A DNA stretch of 64,000 nucleotides from Streptomyces sp. TLI_171. GTDB taxonomy: Bacteria > Actinomycetota > Actinomycetes > Streptomycetales > Streptomycetaceae. A program made the translations under genes and the position numbers. The DNA is taken from positions 2,728,001-2,792,000 of the forward strand of contig NZ_RAPS01000001.1 in assembly GCF_003610255.1 (NCBI RefSeq), in the 5' to 3' direction. This document shows positions 1 to 7,689 of the stretch, piece by piece (positions within the stretch are counted from its first letter, which is position 1; every line of letters begins with the position of its first letter). The notes below the pieces were generated by a model. The model did no database searches and was not told the DNA's origin. It was given only the letters and a program-made list of their open reading frames with translations.

Positions 1-498
1 GGCGAGGGCGCCGGGGAGCGCGGAGTGCACCTGCTCGGCCCGGACCACGCAGACGTGCAGGTCCGGCAGCAGGGTGGCGGCGCGCCGGCCCTGGGCGGGG
101 CCGCCGTCGAGGATCAGCGTCCCGGATTCGGCGACGGCGGCCGTACAGCCCGTCAGCACGGCTTCGGTGGCGTCGAGTTCGGCGTTCGGCAGCGGCGGCC
201 GGTCGGGGCGCGACTCGCCGTCCCAGTCGGCGGTCCACTCCGCCGGGAGGCCGTCGGGCAGCACCACGCTGCGCGCGCCCTCGGCTGCCAGCGCCTCGGC
301 GACGGCCGGGCCGGGCCGGTCGGCGCGCAGCACCCGCGCGCCGTACTCCTCCAGCCGTTCGACGAACAGCGCGAGCACGGCGGGCCGGTCGTCCTCGGCC
401 AGTCCGGGGGCGTGCCGCAGGTAGCGGCGCGGCGCGGCGGGGGCGGGCGGGACGGCGGCGGCCCGGATCCGGCCCAGGATCTCTTCGCGGGCGGTCAC
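1..498 (-). CDS. lutC: LutC/YkgG-type lactate utilization protein, partial
   Basis: This is the LUD-domain subunit of the LutABC L-lactate oxidation complex. The window holds the first 166 codons and the 3' end runs off the left edge. The GTG start overlaps the lutB stop as GTGA, so the two are translationally coupled. The translation begins VTAREEILGRIRAA and contains GCTAAVAESGTL, the characteristic LutC/YkgG signature. LutC carries no Fe-S motif, as expected of this subunit. It is the third gene of a lutA-lutB-lutC operon. Family membership is confident because of the motif and the operon; the role in lactate use is inferred from the family. Confidence 0.9.
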   Translation of the reverse strand, partial: MTAREEILGRIRAAAVPPAPAAPRRYLRHAPGLAEDDRPAVLALFVERLEEYGARVLRADRPGPAVAEALAAEGARSVVLPDGLPAEWTADWDGESRPDRPPLPNAELDATEAVLTGCTAAVAESGTLILDGGPAQGRRAATLLPDLHVCVVRAEQVHSALPGALA

Positions 499-1925
499 TG
501 GGCGCCTCCTTCGTTCCGCTTCCACCAGCTGCGGAAGGATTCCCGGGGAATGTCGGGCAGGGTGCGGCTGTCGGTCCAGCCGCCGAGCACACCGGGCGGT
601 TTCAGTCGTTCGGGCAGCAGCGGCCCGACCAGTCCGGCGCTCTTCACGGCGGCCTTCCACAGCATCGGGCGCTCCATCACCGCGCCGACCGTGTTCAGTG
701 CGGCGCGTTCGACGGGGTGCTGCCCGCCGTCGGCGACCTGGGCGCGCAGGTCGAGCAGTACGTCGGTGAACCGGATCCGCACGGGGCAGACCTCGTTGCA
801 GGCGCCGCACAGCGTGGAGGCGTACGGCAGGGAGGCGGTCTGCGGGTCGTCGAGGCCCTTGAGCAGCGGGTTGAGGATGGCGCCGATCGGGCCGGGGTAG
901 ACGGAGCCGTAGGCGTGTCCGCCGGTGCGCTCGTAGACGGGGCAGATGTTCATGCAGGCGCCGCAGCGGATGCAGCGCAGCGCCTGACGGCCCGTCGGGT
1001 CGGCGAGGGCCCGGGTGCGGCCGTTGTCGACGAGGACGAGGTGGAAGGTGCGGGGGCCGTCGCCGTCCGTGGTGCCGGTCCAGGTGCTGGTGTAGGGGGA
1101 CATCCTTTCGCCGGTGGCGTTGCGGGCCAGCACTTGCAGGAAGACCTCCAGGTCCTGCCAGCTGGGGACGGTCTTCTCGATGCCGACCACGGAGATCAGC
1201 GTGTCAGCGAGGGTGAGGCACATCCGGCCGTTTCCCTCGGATTCGACGACGACCATGGTGCCGGTCTCGGCGACCATGAAGTTGGCGCCGGAGACGGCGA
1301 CCTTGGCGCCGAGGAACTTCTCCCGCAGGTGCAGCCGGGCGGCTTCGGCGAGTTCGGCGGGGTCGTCGGTGAGGCCCTCGGGGGCGGGGCGGCCGTGCCG
1401 TCCCATCTCGCGGACGAAGATGTCGCGGATCTCGGTGCGGTTGCGGTGCAGCGCGGGCACCACCACGTGCGAGGGCAGGTCGTCGCCGAGCTGGACGATG
1501 GCGGCGGCGAGGTCGGTCTCCCGGGCGTTGATCCCGGCGGCGGCCAGCGCGGCGTCCAGGCCGATCTCCTCGGTGAGCATCGACTTGACCTTGACGATCT
1601 CGCTCTCGCCGGTGGCCCGGACCAGGTCGGTGACGATCCGGTTGGCCTCGGCAGCGTCCCGCGCCCAGTGGACGGTGCCGCCCGCGGCGGTGACCCGCTC
1701 CTCGACCTGCAGCAGGTACCGCTCCAGGTCGGCCAGCACCCGGTCCTTGATCGCTGCGGCGGCGTCCCGCAGGTCCTCCCAGTCGGGGCGTTCGGCGGCG
1801 AGCGCCGCGCGCTTGCCCCGGATGGTGTGGGTGGCGCGGCGGACGTTCTCGCGCAGCTGCCGGTTCTCGACCTCCTGCCGGGCGGCCGCCGGGAACGCGG
1901 GCCAGCCGAGGAACGACCTCGTCAT
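495..1925 (-). CDS. lutB: LutB iron-sulfur lactate utilization protein
   Basis: This 476-aa Fe-S subunit of the L-lactate oxidase complex passes electrons from lactate. The N-terminal half is a LUD domain (MTRSFLGWPAF start, GANFMVAETGT motif). The C-terminal third carries two ferredoxin-like 4Fe-4S motifs, CIRCGACMNICP and, downstream, CGACNEVCP. The ATG at 1925 was chosen because it forms an ATGA overlap with the lutA stop; the upstream in-frame extension is Arg-rich and lies inside lutA. The length matches LutB/YkgF proteins. It is the middle gene of the operon lutA-lutB-lutC. Confidence 0.95.
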   Translation of the reverse strand: MTRSFLGWPAFPAAARQEVENRQLRENVRRATHTIRGKRAALAAERPDWEDLRDAAAAIKDRVLADLERYLLQVEERVTAAGGTVHWARDAAEANRIVTDLVRATGESEIVKVKSMLTEEIGLDAALAAAGINARETDLAAAIVQLGDDLPSHVVVPALHRNRTEIRDIFVREMGRHGRPAPEGLTDDPAELAEAARLHLREKFLGAKVAVSGANFMVAETGTMVVVESEGNGRMCLTLADTLISVVGIEKTVPSWQDLEVFLQVLARNATGERMSPYTSTWTGTTDGDGPRTFHLVLVDNGRTRALADPTGRQALRCIRCGACMNICPVYERTGGHAYGSVYPGPIGAILNPLLKGLDDPQTASLPYASTLCGACNEVCPVRIRFTDVLLDLRAQVADGGQHPVERAALNTVGAVMERPMLWKAAVKSAGLVGPLLPERLKPPGVLGGWTDSRTLPDIPRESFRSWWKRNEGGAQ

Positions 1926-2716
1926 CGCACGCCCTCCACCACGGGGATGCCGGGCAGCGGCCCGTCCTGCACGGTCCTGGCCAGGATCTCCACCAGGTGG
2001 ACGGTGCGCACGGGGTGCCCGTCCCTGGTGAGCCGGCCGCCGATGTTCAGCAGGCAGGAGTTGTCGACGGCGGCCAGCACCGCGGCGCCGGTCTCCCGCA
2101 CGTGCCGGGCCTTGTCGCCGTTCATCGCCCCGGAGACGGCGGGGTTCTTCACCGAGAACGTCCCGCCGAAGCCGCAGCACTCCTCCTGCGCGGGCAGTTC
2201 CACGAAGTCGATGCCTTCGACGGCGCGCAGCAGCCGGTGGGGCCGGTCGCCGAGCTTGGTGGCCCGCAGGCTGTGGCAGGTCGGGTGGTACGTCACCCGG
2301 TGCGGGAAGTACGCGCCGACCTGTTCCACGCCCAGCCGGTCGGTCAGGTACTGGGTCAACTCGACGACCCGGGGCGCGAGTTCGGCGACGGCGCGGGCCA
2401 GGCCGGGGTCGCCGGCGGCCTCCGCGGCCAGCGGGTACGCCTCGGTGGGCATGCCGCCGCAGGAGGCCGAGGGCACCACGATCTCCTCGTAGTCGCCGAA
2501 GGTGTCGACGAAGTGCCGGGCCAGCTTGGCGGTCTGCTTGCGGTAGCCGGTGTTGAAGTGCATCTGGCCGCAGCAGCTCTGGTCGGCGGGGAAGTCCACG
2601 GTCACGCCGAGGCGGTTCAGCAGTGCGACGGCGGCGCGGCCGGTGCCGGGGAAGAGCGTGTCGCCCAGGCAGGTCACGAACAGGGCGGTGCGGGAGCGCG
2701 GGGGGTTCGGGGGCAT
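1922..2716 (-). CDS. lutA: LutA (Fe-S)-binding lactate utilization protein
   Basis: This 264-aa protein has two cysteine-rich CCG domains, typical of LutA/YkgE and heterodisulfide-reductase-like subunits. The motifs are SCCGQMHFNTGY in the first half and EECCGFGG in the second, with further conserved cysteines (FVTCLGDTL, YHPTCHS). It is the first gene of the operon. A TATGAT -10 hexamer ends 6 bp before the ATG, so the mRNA is probably leaderless; no Shine-Dalgarno sequence could exist in that arrangement. It diverges from a GntR regulator that is the likely controller. Confidence 0.95.
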   Translation of the reverse strand: MPPNPPRSRTALFVTCLGDTLFPGTGRAAVALLNRLGVTVDFPADQSCCGQMHFNTGYRKQTAKLARHFVDTFGDYEEIVVPSASCGGMPTEAYPLAAEAAGDPGLARAVAELAPRVVELTQYLTDRLGVEQVGAYFPHRVTYHPTCHSLRATKLGDRPHRLLRAVEGIDFVELPAQEECCGFGGTFSVKNPAVSGAMNGDKARHVRETGAAVLAAVDNSCLLNIGGRLTRDGHPVRTVHLVEILARTVQDGPLPGIPVVEGVR

Positions 2717-2722
2717 GGCCGC

Positions 2723-2768
2723 ATCATAGATGCAAGCTTAGATGCAAGCCAGATTCCATGACAGAATG
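2723..2768. promoter_or_regulatory. Divergent lutA / gntR promoters with direct-repeat operator
   Basis: The two divergent genes share 57 bp. A 10-bp sequence, TAGATGCAAG, occurs twice as a direct repeat at 2727-2736 and 2739-2748. For lutA (minus strand) there is TGGCTT, 17 bp, TATGAT (2728-2723), then 6 bp to the ATG. For gntR (plus strand) there is TTAGAT (2738-2743), 18 bp, CAGAAT (2762-2767), then 6 bp to the GTG. Both transcripts would be leaderless. The repeats overlap both promoters, so they are good candidates for the GntR operator. Hexamers and repeats are seen; their use is inferred. Confidence 0.55.
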
Positions 2769-2773
2769 ACCGG

Positions 2774-3394
2774 GTGACCGACACCGCCCTGCCCACCGCC
2801 GACCGGGCCTACCAGCACGTCCGCACCCGCCTGCTGGACGGCGGCTACCCGGGCGGCACCCTGCTCTCCGAGGGCGTGGTCGCCCTGGAACTCGGCCTGT
2901 CCCGGACACCGGTGCGCGAGGCGTTCCTGCGCCTGCAGTCCGAGGGCTTCCTGCGGCTCTACCCGAAGCGCGGCGCCCAGGTCGTCCCGATAGCGCCGGG
3001 CGAGGCCCGCGACGTGCTCGCCGCCCGGGTGCTGTTCGAACAGGCCGCCGTCGACGCGGTGGCCGCCCGCGGCCCCGAGGCCCTGCGGGCCGTCGGCGCG
3101 GAACTGCTGGCGGCCTGCGAGCACCGCGACCCGCACCCGGTGGAGGCCGGCCGGCACTTCCACCTCACCCTGCTGCGGGCCGCCGGCAACGCCGTCCTGA
3201 CCTCGCTCTACGAGACGCTCTGGGACCGCCAGACCCGCGTCTCGGCCGCCGCCACCTCGACCCCGGAGCGCGCCGGCGAGGACCACGCCGAGCACCTGGC
3301 GCTGGCCCGCGCGCTGGCCGCCGCCGACCCCGCCGGGGCCCGCGAGCAGGTCTCCGCCCACGCCGCCTCGCTGCTGGCGCGCGTCGTCCGATGA
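2774..3394 (+). CDS. GntR-family (FCD subgroup) regulator, probable lactate-responsive repressor
   Basis: This 206-aa protein has an N-terminal winged HTH (residues about 10-72; LELGLSRTPVREAFLRLQSEG is the recognition region) and a C-terminal FCD ligand-binding domain rich in Ala/Leu helices. The FCD domain has metal-binding type residues such as HFHLTLLRAAGN. FCD regulators of the LldR type control lactate operons, and this gene is divergent from lutABC with only 57 bp between starts, so lutABC is the likely target. GTG at 2774 is the only start consistent with the HTH beginning and with the -10 element 6 bp upstream. Confidence 0.85.
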   Translation: MTDTALPTADRAYQHVRTRLLDGGYPGGTLLSEGVVALELGLSRTPVREAFLRLQSEGFLRLYPKRGAQVVPIAPGEARDVLAARVLFEQAAVDAVAARGPEALRAVGAELLAACEHRDPHPVEAGRHFHLTLLRAAGNAVLTSLYETLWDRQTRVSAAATSTPERAGEDHAEHLALARALAAADPAGAREQVSAHAASLLARVVR

Positions 3395-3395
3395 A

Positions 3396-3444
3396 CCGGA
3401 GAGCCGGCAGCCCCGGGCCTCGCCCAGGTCTGCCGGCTCTCCGG
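3396..3444. terminator. Bidirectional terminator between gntR and pgi
   Basis: A perfect 15-bp stem (3396-3410 pairing with 3430-3444) with a 19-nt loop lies between the convergent gntR and pgi genes. There is no T-run, as is usual in this group. Confidence 0.75.
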
Positions 3445-3452
3445 GAACGGGG

Positions 3453-5117
3453 TCAGCTCCGGCCGCGGAGCTCCCGGTAGCGGCCGACCAGGTTGGCCGT
3501 CGAGGCGTCCAGCGACTCCGCGCCGGTGCCCTCCAGCAGGACCGGCTCGATCTTCTTGGCGAGGACCTTGCCGAGCTCGACGCCCCACTGGTCGAAGGAG
3601 TCGATGTTCCAGACCGCGCCCTGGACGAACACCTTGTGCTCGTAGAGGGCGATCAGCTGGCCGAGGACGTGCGGGGTGAGCTCGGCGGCCAGGATGGTGG
3701 TGGTGGGGTGGTTGCCCCGGAAGGTCTTGTGCGGGACCAGCTCGGCGGGGACGCCCTCCGCGGCGACCTCCTCCGAGGTCTTGCCGAAGGCCAGCGCCTG
3801 GGTCTGCGCGAAGAAGTTGGCCATCAGCAGGTCGTGCTGCGCGACCAGGCCGGCCTGCAGGTCGTCGACCGGACGGGCGAAGGCCAGGAAGTCGGCCGGG
3901 ATCATCTTGGTGCCCTGGTGCAGCAGCTGGTAGTAGGCGTGCTGGCCGTTGGTGCCGGGCGTGCCCCACACCACCGGGCCGGTCTGCCAGCCGACGGGGT
4001 TGCCGTCGCGGTCCACCGACTTGCCGTTGGACTCCATGTCGAGCTGCTGCAGGTACGCGGTGAACTTCGACAGGTAGTGCGAGTACGGCAGCACCGCGTG
4101 CGACTGGGCGTCGAAGAACGCGCCGTACCAGACGCCGAGCAGGCCGAGCAGCAGCGGCAGGTTCTGCTCCGCGGGGGCGGTGCGGAAGTGCTCGTCCATC
4201 TGCCGGAAGCCGGCCAGCATCTCCTGGAAGCGCTCCGCGCCGATCGCGATCATCAGCGACAGGCCGATCGCGGAGTCGTACGAGTAGCGGCCGCCCACCC
4301 AGTCCCAGAACTCGAACATGTTGGCGGTGTCGATGCCGAAGTCGGCGACGCCCTGCGCGTTGGTGGAGAGCGCCACGAAGTGCTTGGCGACGGCCTCGTC
4401 GCCCGCGCCGAGCTGCTCCAGCAGCCAACTCCGGGCGGCGACCGCGTTGGTGACGGTCTCGATGGTGGTGAAGGTCTTGGAGGCGACGATGAACAGCGTC
4501 TCGGCGGCGTCCAGGTCGCGGACCGCCTCGTGCAGGTCGGCGCCGTCCACGTTGGAGACGAAGCGGACCGTCAGACCGCGGTCGGTGTAGGAGCGCAGCA
4601 CCTCGTAGGCCATCGCGGGGCCGAGGTCGGAGCCGCCGATGCCGATGTTGACGACGTTGCGGATCCGCTTGCCGGTGTGGCCGGTCCACGCGCCGGAGCG
4701 CACCCGCTCGGAGAAGTCGGCCATCTTGTCCAGCACCGCGTGCACGGCGGGCACCACGTTCTCGCCGTCGACCTCGATGACGGCCTCGCGCGGGGCGCGC
4801 AGCGCGGTGTGCAGGACCGCGCGGCCCTCGGTGTTGTTGATCTTCTCGCCGCGGAACATCGCGTCGCGCAGCTCGGCGACGCCGGTGGCGGCGGCCAGCT
4901 GGCGCAGCAGGTCGAGGGTGCGGTCGGTGACCAGGTGCTTCGAGTAGTCGACGAAGAGGTCGCCGACCTGCAGGGTGTAGCGCGTGCCGCGGTCGGGGTC
5001 GGCGGCGAACAGTTCGCGCAGGTGCTGTTCGCCCAGCTCTGCCCGGTGCTTCCCCAGCGCGGCCCACTGGGGGGTGCGGTCCAACGGGGTCCGGCCGCTG
5101 GCGGGGGTGTCCGACAT
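3453..5117 (-). CDS. pgi: Glucose-6-phosphate isomerase
   Basis: This 554-aa enzyme interconverts glucose-6-phosphate and fructose-6-phosphate in glycolysis. It shows the phosphoglucose isomerase signatures: [16 protein letters not shown], the SKTFTTIET phosphate loop, the second signature DQWGVELGK near the C-terminus, and catalytic-region GGRYS and GNHPT segments. The length is normal for the E. coli type. MSDTPAS at 5117 was chosen because AAGGAG lies 7 nt upstream; an in-frame ATG at 5138 would include that ribosome site in the coding region. It is monocistronic, convergent with gntR. Confidence 0.97.
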   Translation of the reverse strand: MSDTPASGRTPLDRTPQWAALGKHRAELGEQHLRELFAADPDRGTRYTLQVGDLFVDYSKHLVTDRTLDLLRQLAAATGVAELRDAMFRGEKINNTEGRAVLHTALRAPREAVIEVDGENVVPAVHAVLDKMADFSERVRSGAWTGHTGKRIRNVVNIGIGGSDLGPAMAYEVLRSYTDRGLTVRFVSNVDGADLHEAVRDLDAAETLFIVASKTFTTIETVTNAVAARSWLLEQLGAGDEAVAKHFVALSTNAQGVADFGIDTANMFEFWDWVGGRYSYDSAIGLSLMIAIGAERFQEMLAGFRQMDEHFRTAPAEQNLPLLLGLLGVWYGAFFDAQSHAVLPYSHYLSKFTAYLQQLDMESNGKSVDRDGNPVGWQTGPVVWGTPGTNGQHAYYQLLHQGTKMIPADFLAFARPVDDLQAGLVAQHDLLMANFFAQTQALAFGKTSEEVAAEGVPAELVPHKTFRGNHPTTTILAAELTPHVLGQLIALYEHKVFVQGAVWNIDSFDQWGVELGKVLAKKIEPVLLEGTGAESLDASTANLVGRYRELRGRS

Positions 5118-5303
5118 CGGTGTGCTCCTTGCGTCCATGCGGGTGCAGATACCGGCTGGTTCCGGCGGGAGGGTGGCGCTGGTCCGGCGGGTACCTGTGC
5201 GTGTGCCGGCTCCGTCGACGGCCTTGCCCGTCCCAACCCTATGCCCTGCGGGCCGACCGTTCGGGACGCCGGGCAGGTTGCTCGCCGAGCGGTCGACGGG
5301 CCG

Positions 5304-6884
5304 TCACTTCCGGGCCGACTGGAGGTCGAGTGCGCGCAGTACTCGGTCGGCGACCTCGGGGTCCGCGCCGGCCTCGCCGCGGGCGACCAGGACCTCGCGC
5401 CGGGAGGCGGCGATCATCTCCTGCTCGACGGCGAAGGCCTGCCGCCACTTCTTGCCGCGGCGCTTCGCCTCCTGCGCCTCCTCCTCCTCGTACTTCTCGG
5501 GGCAGAGCCGGGCCAGCCGGTCGTGCTGGCGTTCGCGCAGGCGCTCGGTGATCTCGGGCGGGAGTTGGTCCGCCTCCTCCAGTTCGGCCAGCCGGTGCAG
5601 GCCGGCCTTGGCGGCGCGCCACCAGAGTTCCCGGACGGCCTTCTCGTGGGCGTCGCTGTCGCTGTCCAGGCCGAGCAGCCGCACCACGTAAGGGAGCGTC
5701 AGGCCCTGCACCACCAGGGTGAACAGGACGACGCTGAAGGCGATGAAGACGATCTCGCTGCGGCCCGGGAAGGGGTGCCCGTCGTGCAGGGTGAGCGGGA
5801 TGCCGAGGGCCAGCGCGACGGTGGCGACGCCGCGCATCCCGGACCACCAGAGCACGACGGTCTCCCGCCAGCTGATCGGGGTGTCCTCCTCGCCGTGGCT
5901 GACGGTCTTGGAGATCCAGGCGGCGGGCAGCAGCCACAGCAGCCGGAGCACCACGACCACGGCGATGACGATCGCGGTGTCGCCGAGCATGGTGTGCCAG
6001 GTGCCGCGGACGTCCTGCAGGACGGTGGACAGCTCCAGGCCGATCAGGCCGAACGCGACGCCGGTGATCAGGGTTTCGACGATCTCCCAGAACGCGTTGC
6101 CGACCAGCCGGTACGACACCTCGTCGGCGTCGCTGGCGCGGTCGGCCAGGTAGAGCGCGCAGACCACCACGGCGAGCACGCCGGAGCCGTGCGCCTCCTC
6201 GGCGAGCACGTACGCGGCGAACGGGACCAGCAGGTTGAGCGCGACCTGCTGGGTGGGGTCGTCCAGCAGCCCGGCGAGCTTGGCGTTGGCCCAGCCCAGT
6301 CCGATGCCGACCGCCACCGCGACCACCGCGGAGAGCAGGAACCGCTCGACGGCCCGGCCGGTCGACAGGTTGCCGTCGACCACGGCCTCGACGGCCAGCG
6401 AGTAGATGACGATCGCGGTGACGTCGTTGAACAGGCCTTCGCTCTCCAGCACCGCGGTGAGCCGGCGCGGCAGTCCGACCTCGCCGGCCACCGCGACGGC
6501 GGCCACCGGGTCGGGCGGGGAGACCAGCGCGCCGAGGGCGACGGCGGCGGCCAGCGGCGCGGCGGGCACCAGCCAGGAGAAGACGCCCGCGACGGCGGTG
6601 GTGGTGACTACCACCAGGGCGACGGCCAGCAGCAGGATGGAGCGGATGTTGGCCTTGAAGTAGCGCACCGAGGAGCGCCGGGCGACGGCGAAGATCAGCG
6701 GCGGCAGCACCAGCGGCAGGATCAGTTCCGGGTTGACCTGCACGTTGGGGATCTGCGGGACGAGCGCGAAGACCAGACCGACCAGCGTCATCAGCACCGG
6801 CTGCGGGATCCGGGACTTCCGGGCGAGCGGCATCGTCACCACCGAGGCGAGCAGCACCAGGAAGAGCAGTGTCAGCTGACCCAC
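5304..6884 (-). CDS. Na+/H+ antiporter, CPA1 (NhaP-like) family
   Basis: This membrane antiporter exchanges Na+ (or K+) for H+. About 12 hydrophobic segments occupy the first 400 residues. Conserved CPA1 elements include LPPLIFAVARRSS, the ALVSPPDPVAAVAV segment, ESEGLFNDVTAIV and WSGMRGVATVALAL. The last 120 residues form a charged cytoplasmic tail (EKYEEEEAQEAKRRGKKWRQ). The GTG start at 6884 is preceded by AGAGGA with 6-nt spacing; an upstream ATG (6926) would add 14 residues and bury this site. Product length is 526 aa. Transported ion is inferred from the family. Confidence 0.9.
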   Translation of the reverse strand: MGQLTLLFLVLLASVVTMPLARKSRIPQPVLMTLVGLVFALVPQIPNVQVNPELILPLVLPPLIFAVARRSSVRYFKANIRSILLLAVALVVVTTTAVAGVFSWLVPAAPLAAAVALGALVSPPDPVAAVAVAGEVGLPRRLTAVLESEGLFNDVTAIVIYSLAVEAVVDGNLSTGRAVERFLLSAVVAVAVGIGLGWANAKLAGLLDDPTQQVALNLLVPFAAYVLAEEAHGSGVLAVVVCALYLADRASDADEVSYRLVGNAFWEIVETLITGVAFGLIGLELSTVLQDVRGTWHTMLGDTAIVIAVVVVLRLLWLLPAAWISKTVSHGEEDTPISWRETVVLWWSGMRGVATVALALGIPLTLHDGHPFPGRSEIVFIAFSVVLFTLVVQGLTLPYVVRLLGLDSDSDAHEKAVRELWWRAAKAGLHRLAELEEADQLPPEITERLRERQHDRLARLCPEKYEEEEAQEAKRRGKKWRQAFAVEQEMIAASRREVLVARGEAGADPEVADRVLRALDLQSARK

Positions 6885-6950
6885 GGTGGTTCCTCTCGGC
6901 AGGGCTGGGTTCGCCGTGATCAGCATACGTCCGCGCCCGCACCGGGCCGA

Positions 6951-6981
6951 TTGTGTGTTTCGGGCGCTGACCAGGTAATGT
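6951..6981 (+). promoter_or_regulatory. Promoter of tRNA-Lys copy 1
   Basis: TTGTGT (6951-6956), 19 bp, TAATGT (6976-6981), 15 bp before the mature tRNA 5' end. The same TAATGT or TAGTGT element sits at the equivalent place in front of the two other tRNA-Lys copies. Confidence 0.5.
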
Positions 6982-6996
6982 TCTGCCCGTCAGCAC

Positions 6997-7070
6997 GCGC
7001 CGCTAGCTCAGTTGGTTAGAGCAGCTGACTCTTAATCAGCGGGTCCGGGGTTCGAGTCCCTGGCGGCGCA
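6997..7070 (+). tRNA. tRNA-Lys (CUU), copy 1
   Basis: A 74-nt cloverleaf. The acceptor stem is GCGCCGC paired with GCGGCGC and A is the discriminator base. The D arm is GCTC...GAGC, the anticodon arm CTGACTCTTAATCAG with anticodon CTT, and the T arm CCGGG...TTCGAGTCCC(T)GG type. CCA is not encoded. It is identical in sequence to the copies at 23417 and 23624. Confidence 0.97.
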
Positions 7071-7076
7071 CAGACG

Positions 7077-7112
7077 GTCGAAGGCCCCTCGCGGAAGCGG
7101 GGGGCCTTCGAC
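7077..7112 (+). terminator. Terminator after tRNA-Lys copy 1
   Basis: A 12-bp perfect stem (7077-7088 with 7101-7112) begins 7 nt after the tRNA. Almost the same hairpin follows copy 3 at 23.7 kb. It can also serve the convergent VOC gene. Confidence 0.8.
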
Positions 7113-7132
7113 GTGTCCGGGGTCCGTTCCAC

Positions 7133-7519
7133 TCAGCCCTCCCGTACTTCGTTGACGCACAGCACGTTGCCGTCCGGGTCCTTGAACCAGGCGGCACGCA
7201 TGCCGTCGTTCTCGGCGACCCCGTCCAGGGTCTTCAGTCCGGGCAGGTCGTACTCCTCGAACACCACGCCGCGAGCCCGCAGTTCGGTCATCTCGGCGTC
7301 CAGGTCGGCGACCTTCCAGCTGGCCAGGGTGTGGCCGGCCTGTCCGCCGTAGGGCGTCTCGTACATGCCGAACTCGGTGCTGCCGCTGCGGAAGGTGACC
7401 TCTTCCTCGCTCTCCCGGGCGAGGGTCAGGCCGAGCGTGTCGCGGTAGTACTGCTTCGCCCGACCGAGGTCGGTCACCGGAATCACCGCGAGCAGCGGGG
7501 CGTCTGCCAGCATCGCCAT
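7133..7519 (-). CDS. VOC (glyoxalase/bleomycin-resistance) family protein
   Basis: A 128-aa protein with the beta-alpha-beta-beta-beta fold of the vicinal-oxygen-chelate superfamily. N-terminal ADAPLLAVIPVTDLGRAKQYYRDTLGL is the typical first module and WFKDPDGNVLCVNE the typical C-terminal strand with the metal-ligand Glu region. Substrate cannot be predicted; such small VOC proteins are often dioxygenase- or resistance-like. The ATG at 7519 has GAGAGGA upstream; a second ATG (7513) two codons later is possible. Same strand as the upstream chitinase but separated from it by a strong hairpin, so probably transcribed alone. Confidence 0.8.
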   Translation of the reverse strand: MAMLADAPLLAVIPVTDLGRAKQYYRDTLGLTLARESEEEVTFRSGSTEFGMYETPYGGQAGHTLASWKVADLDAEMTELRARGVVFEEYDLPGLKTLDGVAENDGMRAAWFKDPDGNVLCVNEVREG

Positions 7520-7573
7520 CACCTCTTCCTCTCCACCCCAGGCTAGGCACCGCGTTCCGCCCGCCGCGAGCCC

Positions 7574-7627
7574 CCGCGTCCACCGCGTCCACCGCGTCCA
7601 CCGCGGACACCGCGGACACCGCGGACA
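7574..7627. repeat. Six 9-bp tandem repeats
   Basis: Three copies of CCGCGTCCA (7574-7600) are followed directly by three copies of CCGCGGACA (7601-7627). The two units differ at three of nine positions and form partially self-complementary blocks. They lie between the VOC start and the chitinase 1 terminator, in the likely VOC promoter region. Confidence 0.85.
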
Positions 7628-7638
7628 CCGTGAACGCA

Positions 7639-7674
7639 GCCGGGGCCGGCCACCTCGCGGTGACCGGCCCCGGC
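7639..7674. terminator. Terminator after chitinase 1
   Basis: A strong hairpin with an 11-bp outer stem (7639-7649 with 7664-7674) and an inner CACC/GGTG stem closing a TCGC loop. It begins 15 bp beyond the chitinase 1 stop codon on the minus strand. Confidence 0.75.
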
Positions 7675-7689
7675 CGGGGCGGCGCCGGC

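Noticed and set aside
3636..7019. Very long open frame on the plus strand (over 1,100 codons) across pgi and the antiporter
   Set aside because: Its amino acids are those expected of a shadow frame of high-GC genes (Gly/Val/Arg/Gln-rich), and pgi and the antiporter on the other strand are unmistakable.
7574..7627. Short repeat cluster as a possible CRISPR remnant
   Set aside because: Units are 9 bp, contiguous without spacers, and there are no cas genes in the window.
7032..7628. Minus-strand frame ending in CAARDSNPGPAD
   Set aside because: The tail is the antisense of the tRNA-Lys, a well-known spurious annotation; the real gene here is the VOC protein in another frame.
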